DNA of 64,000 nt from contig DYJE01000005.1 of assembly GCA_020723285.1 (NCBI GenBank), positions 62,001 to 126,000 on the forward strand, in the 5' to 3' direction. Below, piece after piece: positions 1 to 8,127 of this stretch. The DNA comes from Desulforapulum autotrophicum. Its GTDB lineage: Bacteria; Desulfobacterota; Desulfobacteria; Desulfobacterales; Desulfolunaceae. Positions within the stretch are counted from its first letter, which is position 1. Each line of letters begins with the position of its first letter. The notes under the pieces were generated by a model that searched no databases, had not been told where the DNA came from, and saw only the letters and a list, made by a program, of their open reading frames with translations. A program made the translations under genes and the position numbers.

Positions 1-1
1 A

Positions 2-373
2 TCCCTCACGATCCGGCAGATGATTTCCAAGGACATGAACGGCAATCCAAGATTCCCAACAGAAACAACATATGTCGATGCTTTGAATCTGTCGGTGGTC
101 CTCCCGGAAGAAGATGCCGCCCCGCTCAAACAGTGGATGGGGACGGTGGCTGAAAAAAATGGTTCCATCGAAGTTTTATCCGCCAACATGCAGGAGACCC
201 TGTTTACGCTGAACCTGTCCAATATCGGGTTGATCCGGCTGGCACCCGAACCCACCACACGTGGAGCCGATGTTCAACTGAACATCAAGGCTGACATGTT
301 TCTGGAAAAAGTGGATTTCAACATCACATCCGAGGATGACGAACCTGCCACTCCGTCACGCCGAAGCAGTTAA
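2..373 (+). CDS. Unrecognised protein, C-terminal part
   Basis: The reading frame is open from base 2, so the gene probably begins before the window; an ATG at 20 is the first in view but has no convincing ribosome binding site. The visible 124 codons encode a mixed alpha/beta segment without Cys clusters, membrane segments or a motif I recognise, ending in a polar tail (ATPSRRSS). A strong intrinsic terminator follows at once, so this is the last gene of its transcript. I cannot assign a function. Confidence 0.55.
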   Translation, partial: SLTIRQMISKDMNGNPRFPTETTYVDALNLSVVLPEEDAAPLKQWMGTVAEKNGSIEVLSANMQETLFTLNLSNIGLIRLAPEPTTRGADVQLNIKADMFLEKVDFNITSEDDEPATPSRRSS

Positions 374-413
374 GAATTGTGCACGGACCGGGCTTGCTTC
401 ACCTAAACATGAA

Positions 414-448
414 AGCGGTTGAAATCTTTCGTTCAACCGCTTTTTTTT
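414..448 (+). terminator. Rho-independent terminator
   Basis: A perfect 10-bp stem (AGCGGTTGAA at 414-423 with TTCAACCGCT at 432-441) encloses an 8-base loop and runs into eight T residues. It ends the transcript of the partial gene and separates it from the sigma-factor operon that starts at 485. Confidence 0.9.
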
Positions 449-484
449 CGAAACTTTTTGAATCGTGCCGGGTTTAACGAGGTA

Positions 485-1060
485 ATGGGGACGGATTCCG
501 ACATAGAGCTGATGATTCGATTCGCGAAGGGCGACGAAAGTGCGTTCCGGATGCTCTATATGGCCTACAGGAATAAGATCATCACATACTGTTACCGGTT
601 CTTTTACGATCAGGGGGTTGCGGAGGAGATCAGCCAGGAAGTTTTCCTAAAAGTCTACAAGGCCGGATCGGGTTACAGACCCACGGCCCGGTTTTCAACC
701 TGGATTTTCACCATCGCCACCCATGCCTGCCTGAACGAGCTGAGACGCGAGAAATACAGGCACCGTGTGGATTCCATAGACTCTGAAGAGGGTTCGGCCG
801 CCAGAGACATCCCGGACCGTGGCGAAAGCGCCCATGAGCGGATGGAATCACGGGAAAGAAGAAAACGAGTGGGGGCGGCCCTCAGGTCCCTGCCGGGAAA
901 CCAGCGGGCGGCCCTGCTTCTGAGAGAGTACCAGGGGTTTTCCTACAAGGAAATCGGCGAGCAGCTGAACATGAGCGAGGCCGCCGTCAAATCCCTGATT
1001 TTCAGGGGAAGGGAAAACCTCAAGATTGCGCTTTACAGTGAATTCGGGGAGGATTCATGA
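485..1060 (+). CDS. ECF-type RNA polymerase sigma factor
   Basis: This 191-residue protein has the two-domain plan of group 4 (ECF) sigma factors. Region 2 (about residues 15-90) contains the core-binding and -10-recognition helices, including the AEEISQEVFLKVY stretch and the STWIFTIATHACLNELRR segment. Region 4 (about 133-183) carries the helix-turn-helix FSYKEIGEQLNMSEAAVKSLIFRGR. The ATG at 485 is preferred because GAGG lies a few bases upstream and because in-frame codons further upstream fall inside the terminator hairpin. The stop overlaps the start of the zinc-finger anti-sigma gene by four bases (ATGA), so the two are translationally coupled. It likely controls an envelope response, judging by the secreted products of the same operon; that is inference. 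No clear autoregulatory promoter was found. Confidence 0.93.
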   Translation: MGTDSDIELMIRFAKGDESAFRMLYMAYRNKIITYCYRFFYDQGVAEEISQEVFLKVYKAGSGYRPTARFSTWIFTIATHACLNELRREKYRHRVDSIDSEEGSAARDIPDRGESAHERMESRERRKRVGAALRSLPGNQRAALLLREYQGFSYKEIGEQLNMSEAAVKSLIFRGRENLKIALYSEFGEDS

Positions 1061-1524
1061 ACAGACCATGCCCGCACAGTGATTTGCTTAATCCCTACAT
1101 GGACGGTGAACTGCCGGAGGAAAAGAGACGTTTTGTCGAAGACCATCTTGAATCATGCCTGGCCTGCGCGGATGAATTTCAAAACCTTAGAAAACTCAGA
1201 GACCTTCTGATGGATTGTGAGGAAGTTTCGGTCAGCCCGGATTTTGACAGGCTTTTCTGGAAAAAAGTGGATGCCTTTGAAGAAAAAAAGCTGAAAAACG
1301 CATTTCGCCGCTGGCTCGGCAAAAACTGGCGCTTGGGGTTCGCCCCTGTTTTTGCCACCGCAGTCCTTCTCATCGGAACCACTTTTGTGAAAGACACCCG
1401 GACCATGATGGGCCGGGAAACCATGTTTTTTGACCAGATGGAGCTTTTTCAGGATTTTGATGTGGTCAACAATCTGGACCTTCTTGAAGACGTGTCTGGC
1501 GATGGTGATCTGGAGGGTCTGTGA
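1057..1524 (+). CDS. Membrane-anchored zinc-finger anti-sigma factor
   Basis: The 155-residue product starts with an anti-sigma zinc-finger domain (zf-HC2 type): His30, Cys34 and Cys37 form the HxxxCxxC signature. One transmembrane helix follows at about 93-111, leaving a short C-terminal segment of about 45 residues on the outer side. By family knowledge the cytoplasmic domain holds the sigma factor encoded just upstream, with which it overlaps by ATGA. The C-terminal tail (about 125-150) is acidic and hydrophobic in alternation (MELFQDFDVVNNLDLLED) and closely resembles the end of the next protein in the operon. What signal releases the sigma factor is unknown. Confidence 0.9.
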   Translation: MNRPCPHSDLLNPYMDGELPEEKRRFVEDHLESCLACADEFQNLRKLRDLLMDCEEVSVSPDFDRLFWKKVDAFEEKKLKNAFRRWLGKNWRLGFAPVFATAVLLIGTTFVKDTRTMMGRETMFFDQMELFQDFDVVNNLDLLEDVSGDGDLEGL

Positions 1525-1781
1525 TGGGGGCGAGGGTTCTGGTGTCGATACTCGCCGTGCTCATGCTTTTTGTTACAGGCGCCAAAGCGGATGAACAACG
1601 CCATCATAGGGCCGCAAGCCCTGATAAAAAGCAGGGCCGCGTTGAAAAAGAAAAAAAAGAAGCTAAGGTCAAGGACGAGGATGTGGCTTCGGAGCTTGAA
1701 ATGCTTAAAATGATGGAGATGCTTGAGCATATCGATATGCTGGATGATATGGATGTTTTAGACGGGGGGGATTCCAAATGA
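1524..1781 (+). CDS. Small secreted protein with acidic tail
   Basis: An 85-residue protein with a signal peptide (about residues 1-22, ending near AKA), a highly charged Lys/Glu/Arg middle and a repetitive acidic-hydrophobic end (MEMLEHIDMLDDMDVLDG). The start is the ATG at 1524, seven bases after GGAGG; a GTG at 1521 is in frame and possible. It overlaps the anti-sigma stop by one base and the next gene by ATGA, so it belongs to the sigma operon. The tail aligns residue by residue with the C-terminus of the anti-sigma factor. I do not recognise a named family. A periplasmic interaction with the anti-sigma factor would be a natural guess, but it is only that. Confidence 0.75.
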   Translation: MGARVLVSILAVLMLFVTGAKADEQRHHRAASPDKKQGRVEKEKKEAKVKDEDVASELEMLKMMEMLEHIDMLDDMDVLDGGDSK

Positions 1782-2290
1782 ACATGAAAAAAATAACAGG
1801 TTGGCTTGTCTGCTTCCTCATCCTCACTGGAATCCAGACCTTTGCGATAGCGGATAACCCAAACGCATCCGGTGATTCACCGTCCTGGCAATCCCTATCT
1901 GAAAACGAAAAGGATTCATACAGGGATCTTTACAAAAAATGGCGGGATCTGCCGGAGAGCCGGAAGTCGGAGCTTAAAGAAAAACTTCGGCGTTTTAAAA
2001 ATCTTCCCCCGGAGGAAAAAAACCGAATCCGTGAAAATTACAAAAGGTTTCAGGGCCTTTCCGAGGATCAAAAACAGAGCCTTATGAACAGATATCGACG
2101 CTGGAAAAGCCTTCCGCCGGAAGAGAAGCAGCGGCTGCGTGAAGCGTTGAAAAAACTCGAAAGCCTTCCCATGGAAAAAAGGCGTCAGATCCTGAAGCGT
2201 CACAGAACCTGGCTGAACATGTCCCCTGAGGAGAGAGACGTTTTGAAAGGCAATCTCAAAAACCGGATAAAAAACGGACGTCACGACTGA
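1778..2290 (+). CDS. Secreted DUF3106-type repeat protein
   Basis: After a signal peptide (about residues 1-25) the 170-residue protein consists of about seven tandem helical repeats of roughly 18 residues with the pattern LPPEEKxRxRExxKRF (for example LPPEEKNRIRENYKRF and LPPEEKQRLREALKKL). This is the DUF3106 signature, a periplasmic family often found beside ECF sigma/anti-sigma pairs. The protein is very basic and rich in Lys, Arg and Glu. Its start overlaps the preceding stop (ATGA); a second in-frame ATG lies two codons later. It is the last gene of the operon and converges on the HD-domain gene with only 18 bases between stops. Its biochemical role is unknown. Confidence 0.82.
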   Translation: MNMKKITGWLVCFLILTGIQTFAIADNPNASGDSPSWQSLSENEKDSYRDLYKKWRDLPESRKSELKEKLRRFKNLPPEEKNRIRENYKRFQGLSEDQKQSLMNRYRRWKSLPPEEKQRLREALKKLESLPMEKRRQILKRHRTWLNMSPEERDVLKGNLKNRIKNGRHD

Positions 2291-2308
2291 TGCCGTGTAT
2301 CATCGTTT

Positions 2309-3070
2309 TCAAATCATGGCTGAAGGGAATTCCGTCTGGATGACCTGATAAAGCCTGGTGCCGATCATCATGCCGATGTCGATAAACTGCGGACCGTACT
2401 GTTTGCCCGGTTCGGACCTGAAGGTGTTTCGGACTTTACCCACCGTTTCAAGCCCACGTGGAAAATGACGCATGAAAACGTTCAGTGGAATGTTGGCCTG
2501 ACTGACCATGTCCCACACCGTATGGGTGAAATTATCCGGGCCCCATCTGAATTTATCTGCGTCGTAAAGACAGTCGGACACAATCTGTCCGTTAATCGAC
2601 AGCCGGCCATCACAATTCTTGAACGCTTCATGATGGCGGATGGCTTCACAGATATCCACGATCTCCATATCGTCGAACGGATAATCCGGGAGAAGTCCAC
2701 AGGCGTAGTCCGCGCTTTCCAGGGCGTGATTCGGTTTTTTCCTCATGACATCATGAAGAAGTCCCGCGCAATGGGCCAGCAGAAGAAGCCGGTCCGAATC
2801 GGTCCTGTTCCTGTTTTCCAGGGCACAGACAATGATGACAAGGGCCCCGGCGTCCACTGCGACTTTTTCGGCATGATGGAGACCATGCCCGAAATTCTCG
2901 GCCATCATTTCCGCGACATGCTTTTTCAGCTTCCGGATAATGGGGTGAGTGGAATAAAATTCCTGTGAAAAGCGGTTCGCTTCTACCTGATCACGGTAAA
3001 AATCCGGAGAAGGGGACGCTTCGACAATCTGCCTGGCGCGTTTTCTGATGAGAATGTATTCGGAATCCAT
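2309..3070 (-). CDS. HD-domain metal-dependent phosphohydrolase
   Basis: This 253-residue soluble protein has the HD-superfamily metal-binding pattern: His65/66, the His106-Asp107 pair in AGLLHDV, His115 and the His146-147 pair in AIRHHEAF. It lacks the GYP extension of cyclic-di-GMP phosphodiesterases and has no receiver domain. HD proteins of this size hydrolyse phosphate esters of nucleotides or related substrates, but the substrate cannot be told from sequence. It is the last gene of the minus-strand signalling operon, 90 bases after the receiver-kinase gene, and could be an output of that pathway (inference). Confidence 0.8.
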   Translation of the reverse strand: MDSEYILIRKRARQIVEASPSPDFYRDQVEANRFSQEFYSTHPIIRKLKKHVAEMMAENFGHGLHHAEKVAVDAGALVIIVCALENRNRTDSDRLLLLAHCAGLLHDVMRKKPNHALESADYACGLLPDYPFDDMEIVDICEAIRHHEAFKNCDGRLSINGQIVSDCLYDADKFRWGPDNFTHTVWDMVSQANIPLNVFMRHFPRGLETVGKVRNTFRSEPGKQYGPQFIDIGMMIGTRLYQVIQTEFPSAMI

Positions 3071-3160
3071 GGTGTAAAACTACCACGGTCAACCGGGATA
3101 TTCAAGAACAGGTTCACCTTGGGACGCACAAAACACCGCGCAATCGTGAAGAGGTTCGGG

Positions 3161-4684
3161 TCATCCATGCTCTTTCATCGGTTTCGGCAGAGTGACACTG
3201 ACTTGTGTTCCGGCACCTGAAACACTGCGGATGTCGATGGAGCCCTTGTAGAGTTCAATGATTTTTTTAGAAATGGTCAGGCCCAGTCCCAGGCCATCCT
3301 GGGTTCGGGTTGAGTAATCCTCAACCTGGTAAAACGATTCGAAAATCTGACCGAGATGTTTTTCAGGTATGCCTTTCCCATGGTCCGTGCAGATGAACTG
3401 AACATCATCCGGCCGGGTCTTCAATGTGATCTCCACACTTCCATAGTCGTGGCTGAACTTGATGGCGTTGTCCATGATCTGTTTCAGAATTTCGAACAGA
3501 TGTTCGTTCTTTCCGTGAACCACGGGCTCGGGTCCGGAGACGCTTATCGAAACGTTGAGATTTTTCTTGTTCTTTTTTTCCGATAACGTGTCAAGAACGT
3601 AATCGGCCAGGGTATCGAGCCGGATGTCCAGTTCATCGGGTTCGCCCATATCGCTGTAAAACTCCACAAACCGGAGAAGTTCATCCACAATGGTCTCAAG
3701 CTTTCCCCCGCATTCGTTGATCAGGCCCAGGTATTCCCTGTAATCGTCGGGAAGGGACTGGGGGTCTAAAAGCATGATTTCAGAAAAACCTTTGATTCCG
3801 TTCAAGGGCGTTCGCAGCTCATGGGAAAGGATGGAAAGAAACCGGGCTCTCTGTTCATCCGCCTGCTTTTTTTCCGTGATGTCACGCATCATGAGGATAT
3901 GCCCTTTTTCACCTGTGGGGGTGGCGAGAACTGAAAAGATCCGCCATCCCCACTGGGGGAATTCCATATCCATCTCCGCCGTGATGTCAGATCTGGATAA
4001 CAGTGACGAGAATCCTTCAAGCTGGGGTTTTCCCACAAGAAGATTACGGATGGGCATGCCTTTCAGCGATTCCTGGTCTTTTCCGCAGATTTTCGCGAAA
4101 GCCTGGTTTGTATCGCTGATGATCGAATCCCTGTTGAGCGTGACCATGCAGTCGCTCATGCCGTTCAACACGGCCTGAAGCTTCTGGAGGGTGGTGTTCA
4201 GAGCGAAAGTCTTTTTTTCCACAAGATGTTCGAGCTCTTTCTGATAGCTCCTGACTCTGTCCTGGGCTTCTTTCATCTTGAGCATGGAATTGATCCGGAC
4301 GTTCAGCTCGACCTTGTCCACGGGTTTGGTGATGAAGTCGTTGATCCCCACTTCCACGGCTTTGATCCTGTCTTTTCGTGCGGAAAGAGACGTCACCATA
4401 ATGACGGGGATATGGCTGATGTGGGGTGTTTCCCTGACCGTCCTGACAAAATCGAAACCATCCATGCCGGGCATGATACCGTCGGCGATGATCAGGTCCA
4501 GGCGGTCGTCCACCAGCTCAAGGGCCGTGGCCGCCGAATCCGCAAGAACCACTTCATGATCGAAACCCGCAACCAGCTTACCGACGTAATGAAGATCGGT
4601 GCGTATGTCGTCCACGATAAGCACCCGTTTCTTCATGACGCCTGTTCCGTTTGATTCGTATGGAACTGGATTCATAGCGTTCAT
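3161..4684 (-). CDS. Receiver-PAS histidine kinase (cytosolic)
   Basis: The 507-residue protein has an N-terminal receiver domain (about 19-135, acceptor Asp68 in IIADGIMPGMDG, Lys120 of TKP), a coiled coil (about 136-170), a PAS domain (about 170-270), a HisKA domain with His288 in LSHELRTP, and a HATPase domain to the end with the GLGLGLTISKKI lid. It has no membrane segment. The first ATG overlaps the stop of the upstream kinase (ATGA), but its AGGA is almost adjacent; the ATG at 4675 (codon 4) has better spacing. It is probably phosphorylated through the Hpt domain of that upstream kinase, making a two-stage relay (inference from order and domains). Confidence 0.92.
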   Translation of the reverse strand: MNAMNPVPYESNGTGVMKKRVLIVDDIRTDLHYVGKLVAGFDHEVVLADSAATALELVDDRLDLIIADGIMPGMDGFDFVRTVRETPHISHIPVIMVTSLSARKDRIKAVEVGINDFITKPVDKVELNVRINSMLKMKEAQDRVRSYQKELEHLVEKKTFALNTTLQKLQAVLNGMSDCMVTLNRDSIISDTNQAFAKICGKDQESLKGMPIRNLLVGKPQLEGFSSLLSRSDITAEMDMEFPQWGWRIFSVLATPTGEKGHILMMRDITEKKQADEQRARFLSILSHELRTPLNGIKGFSEIMLLDPQSLPDDYREYLGLINECGGKLETIVDELLRFVEFYSDMGEPDELDIRLDTLADYVLDTLSEKKNKKNLNVSISVSGPEPVVHGKNEHLFEILKQIMDNAIKFSHDYGSVEITLKTRPDDVQFICTDHGKGIPEKHLGQIFESFYQVEDYSTRTQDGLGLGLTISKKIIELYKGSIDIRSVSGAGTQVSVTLPKPMKEHG

Positions 4685-7332
4685 TCCTTCTCAACAAATT
4701 CGACCTCAACGGTTTCAAGATAGCGCCGTGCCCGTTTCATATGGAACAGGGCGTCATCAAGATGTTTATCCGCAGCCGCTTTTTCAATTTCAAAAAAAAT
4801 ATCACCCAGATGAGTGAATTCGTAATTTCTTGCCGAGCCTTTCAAACCATGGCCCAGGCGGTAAAGACTCTCAAAATCCATACCATCCGCGGCGGTGTCC
4901 ATGGCTGAAAGAGATTCATTGAAGTATTCAAAAAAACCTGCGATCAGATCTTCGAACATCACGTCGATATACACTTTTTCGTGTTCGTCCTGGGAAATAT
5001 GGACTGGGGCCTGATTCCCCTTGTGCACAGAGTCTTCGATCGGATCGTGCTGATCGGGTGGCTGAGAGACGCCGGGTGCTTCTTTATCCATGATATGGCA
5101 TATGGCGTTGACCAGATCAAGTTTCCGGATGGGTTTGACCAGGAGGTCGTTGCATCCCGCCGCAAAACACTGTTTCCTCTGCTCACCAAATGCGTGGGCC
5201 GAAAGAATGATGAGGGGTCTGGGTTCCATGCCGTTGTCCATTTCCCAGGCCCTGATTTTTTGTGTGGCCTCAAGACCGCTCATCACAGGCATTTCCACAT
5301 CCATCAGCACAAGATCGAAGCGCCCGGTTTTATAGGCTTCGTATGCTTCGAGACCGTTGGTCGCATCCACAAGGGTCACCGGGGCTTTCTGGAGAAAGCG
5401 GTGCACCACCGTCCGGTTCGGCTCGATATCGTCTGCCAGAAGAATGGTCAAAGGAGGTATGGCCTCTTCGGGGTACAGATGGCCGATTTTCTCGATTTCC
5501 ACCTTTTCCACGCTTTTTTTGAATTCCACATTGAAATAAAAGCTGGATCCTTCTCCTTCGGCGCTCGTGACCCCCAGACTCCCGCCCATCAGTTCGACCA
5601 GTCGTTTGCAGATGGATAACCCGAGGCCCGTTCCTCCGAACTGACGCTTGATGAAGCTGTCCGCCTGGGTGAAGCTTTCAAATATCGATTCTTGTTTGGA
5701 TGGCGGAATACCGATGCCCGTATCGCTGACTTTGAAAAGAACGCCCTCGTGGGTGGCCCGGTTCGTGCTCTGGGCAAAGCGTTCCACCTCGATTTTCACA
5801 TGCCCTGACCGTGTGAACTTTACGGCGTTTCCGCCCAGATTGATGAGAACCTGTTTCAAGCGGACAGGATCACCTTCAAGGATTCGGTGAATGCCGGGAT
5901 CAATGGAAAATGTCAGTGGAAGGTTTTTCTCACGTGCCCTGACATTGACAAGGGCGGCCACCTCTTCAACGATTTTGAACACATCAAAGGGGATTTCGTC
6001 GAGAACGAGCTGCTGTGCTTCAATTTTTGAAAAATCGAGAATATCGTTGATGATGGATTCCAGAAACTCTCCGGAAGATTGCAGGAGCTTGATGTATTCA
6101 ATCTGATCCGCTGACAGTTCCGTTTCCATGAGCATTTCCGTCATTCCAAGAACCGAGTTGAGAGGGGTTCTGAGCTCGTGACTCATCCGCGCGATGAAAA
6201 GAGTCTTGGCCTGACTTGCGGCGTCAGCCTCTTTCTGCCGTCGTTCCGCATCCTCCTTTTTTTTCCGGTCGGAGATGTCCATGACAGAACCTTCATAATA
6301 CAGAACAGATCCTTCAGGATCCCTGACCGTTCGAGCGCTTAATGAAAACCAGAATGTCTCGCCGTTTTTTCGAATGCCCTTTGCTTCATAAGCGGTAATG
6401 ACATTGCCTGTCATGAGATCGCTGCTGATTTTTATGAAGTCTTCTTCGTCTACAAAACACTGACGTAAAAGATCATGGACCCCAGAGATCAGATCATTGA
6501 CAGTCTGATAGCCCATGATTCCGGCCATGGATGGGTTGGCACTCAAAAAAAAACCTTCGCGTGAAACCTGGAAGATGCCTTCCACCGCATTTTCAAAGAT
6601 GCCCCTGTATTTCTGTTCCGCCTGTTTCAGCTCTCCGATCTGAATGACGATCTTCCGGCCCATGGAGCGAATGACATCCACCACCGGCTGGAATTCGATG
6701 TAGGGCAGCTGGGCTCCGGGGTTGCCATAATCACCTCCGGCGTAAGAACTGACGATGTCACTCAGGATGTTGAGCGGATTTTTAAGAAACAGTCTGAGAA
6801 AAAATCCCGTGATCAAAATCAGCACCGACAGGTTGATCACCATGGTGATGATCCCGGACCAGAGAAGCTGCCGGATGGCCTCCCTGTACTTCCGGGAAGA
6901 AAGGCCCATTTCCACAGTGCCCGCGATTTTCCCCTCGAACATGACTTGCCGAGTCTTGATCACAGGGGAACTCTCTTCTTTTTTTCTTGTCTTGAACAGG
7001 GTTTTTCCCAGGGAATCGACGATGGTCAATGCAACCACATCTTCGTTTCCTGCATAAAGATTGCCTATATCTTCAATGGTTTCCTGATCGTATGTCCATA
7101 AGGGGACCTGAAGGATGTCGGCGATGGCCGTGATGTTTTTCTCAACGCTTTTCCCCAGTTCAGAACTGGCTTTATCCTTGGCGTCCTTGTAACCGATGAA
7201 AATCGATATGGCCGAAACACAGGTGACGGTCAGAATAATGCTTGTCGTGAGCCTGAAGGAGATGGACCGGCCTTTGGTTTTCCGGCGGCCCTGCTCCTGC
7301 TCTGTATCCGGCGCATTGAAAGAAGTGGCCAT
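4681..7332 (-). CDS. Membrane hybrid histidine kinase with Hpt domain
   Basis: An 883-residue sensor. Two transmembrane helices (about 28-47 and 158-182) bracket a periplasmic sensing segment of about 110 residues, followed by a HAMP-like linker. Then come a PAS domain (about 240-355), HisKA with SHELRTPLNS, HATPase with the N box LINLGGNAVKF and G boxes DTGIGIP and GGTGLGLSI, a receiver (ILLADDIEPNR, acceptor Asp in VLMDVEMP), and a C-terminal Hpt domain whose phosphorylated His sits in LGHGLKGSARNYE. The set is complete for a BarA/ArcB-style phosphorelay. The solute-binding protein encoded just upstream may feed its periplasmic domain. The start has a poor ribosome binding site, so the N-terminus is less certain. 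Confidence 0.93.
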   Translation of the reverse strand: MATSFNAPDTEQEQGRRKTKGRSISFRLTTSIILTVTCVSAISIFIGYKDAKDKASSELGKSVEKNITAIADILQVPLWTYDQETIEDIGNLYAGNEDVVALTIVDSLGKTLFKTRKKEESSPVIKTRQVMFEGKIAGTVEMGLSSRKYREAIRQLLWSGIITMVINLSVLILITGFFLRLFLKNPLNILSDIVSSYAGGDYGNPGAQLPYIEFQPVVDVIRSMGRKIVIQIGELKQAEQKYRGIFENAVEGIFQVSREGFFLSANPSMAGIMGYQTVNDLISGVHDLLRQCFVDEEDFIKISSDLMTGNVITAYEAKGIRKNGETFWFSLSARTVRDPEGSVLYYEGSVMDISDRKKKEDAERRQKEADAASQAKTLFIARMSHELRTPLNSVLGMTEMLMETELSADQIEYIKLLQSSGEFLESIINDILDFSKIEAQQLVLDEIPFDVFKIVEEVAALVNVRAREKNLPLTFSIDPGIHRILEGDPVRLKQVLINLGGNAVKFTRSGHVKIEVERFAQSTNRATHEGVLFKVSDTGIGIPPSKQESIFESFTQADSFIKRQFGGTGLGLSICKRLVELMGGSLGVTSAEGEGSSFYFNVEFKKSVEKVEIEKIGHLYPEEAIPPLTILLADDIEPNRTVVHRFLQKAPVTLVDATNGLEAYEAYKTGRFDLVLMDVEMPVMSGLEATQKIRAWEMDNGMEPRPLIILSAHAFGEQRKQCFAAGCNDLLVKPIRKLDLVNAICHIMDKEAPGVSQPPDQHDPIEDSVHKGNQAPVHISQDEHEKVYIDVMFEDLIAGFFEYFNESLSAMDTAADGMDFESLYRLGHGLKGSARNYEFTHLGDIFFEIEKAAADKHLDDALFHMKRARRYLETVEVEFVEKE

Positions 7333-7384
7333 AGGTGCTTTGTCGATTCCTCGAATGGGTTCACGCCTTGATATAACGTCCCTG

Positions 7385-8104
7385 CTATTTGATTTTGCCT
7401 TGCTTTTTCATTTTTTCGTAGGCTTTGTCCAGGCGATTGACAATGTCCTGGCCTTCGGGGAGTTTTTTCGTCACCACAAAATAACAGGGCAGGGCTGAAA
7501 TCTGGTTGTAGGATAGATCCGGAATCCTGATTTTCTGCAAGGCCGCTTCCGAAGGTTCTTTATAGTCGAGCAGGTAATCCGCCCTTCCTGCAAGAAGCAT
7601 ATTGAACGCGGCGTCATGCTTGTTCGCCTTGATATGATTGACGTTGTTTTTCGGATCTTCGATGAAAGTAATCCACCCACCGTAACTGTACCCTCTCATG
7701 ACAATCAGGGATTTTCCTGAAAGATCGGCCTGAGAAAGTATGGGGGGTTTCTTTCCCCGGGTGTAGGCTCTTAAGACAAGTTCGGCAATGACGGATTTCC
7801 CGATATACGATTTCCCCTCGAATTCAGGGAGGGTTTTTAGACCCATCCAGATGTCCAGATCCCCTGAACCGATGTAGCTGGCCAGCCGTCTGACCGGGTA
7901 TGAGACAGCCACAAAATCACAGCCGGCTTCGGGATAGACCTTTTGGGCCAGTTCGATGAGAATACCCGCCGGCTTTCCCTTGTCATCGGTATAGGTAAAC
8001 GGCGGGAATTCGATGTATCCCAGTTTGAGTGTGATGGCGTGGACATCCGCCGATAAAAAAAGAAACAACAACGCCAGTGTCGACGCTATCTTCCGACCGT
8101 TCAT
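7385..8104 (-). CDS. Periplasmic solute-binding protein, SBP_bac_3-like
   Basis: A 239-residue secreted protein: signal peptide about 1-23 (ending VHA), then a mature domain starting with LKLGYIEFPPFTYTDDKGKP, the typical opening of family 3 solute-binding proteins, and SGDLDIWMGL in the first lobe. No permease or ATPase gene is nearby. It lies between a patatin-like gene and the hybrid kinase in the same direction, with short gaps (23 and 52 bases). That suggests it works as a sensory input for the kinase rather than in transport, which is inference. The start has a long G-rich ribosome binding site. Confidence 0.85.
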   Translation of the reverse strand: MNGRKIASTLALLFLFLSADVHAITLKLGYIEFPPFTYTDDKGKPAGILIELAQKVYPEAGCDFVAVSYPVRRLASYIGSGDLDIWMGLKTLPEFEGKSYIGKSVIAELVLRAYTRGKKPPILSQADLSGKSLIVMRGYSYGGWITFIEDPKNNVNHIKANKHDAAFNMLLAGRADYLLDYKEPSEAALQKIRIPDLSYNQISALPCYFVVTKKLPEGQDIVNRLDKAYEKMKKQGKIK

Positions 8105-8127
8105 AATCCCCCCCCGTTACACACGTT

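Noticed and set aside
419-484. Upstream in-frame start for the ECF sigma factor
   Set aside because: It falls inside the terminator hairpin, has no ribosome site, and the extra 22 residues do not belong to the domain.
4981-5619. Plus-strand frame of 212 codons
   Set aside because: Antisense to the receiver and kinase part of the hybrid kinase; a shadow frame.
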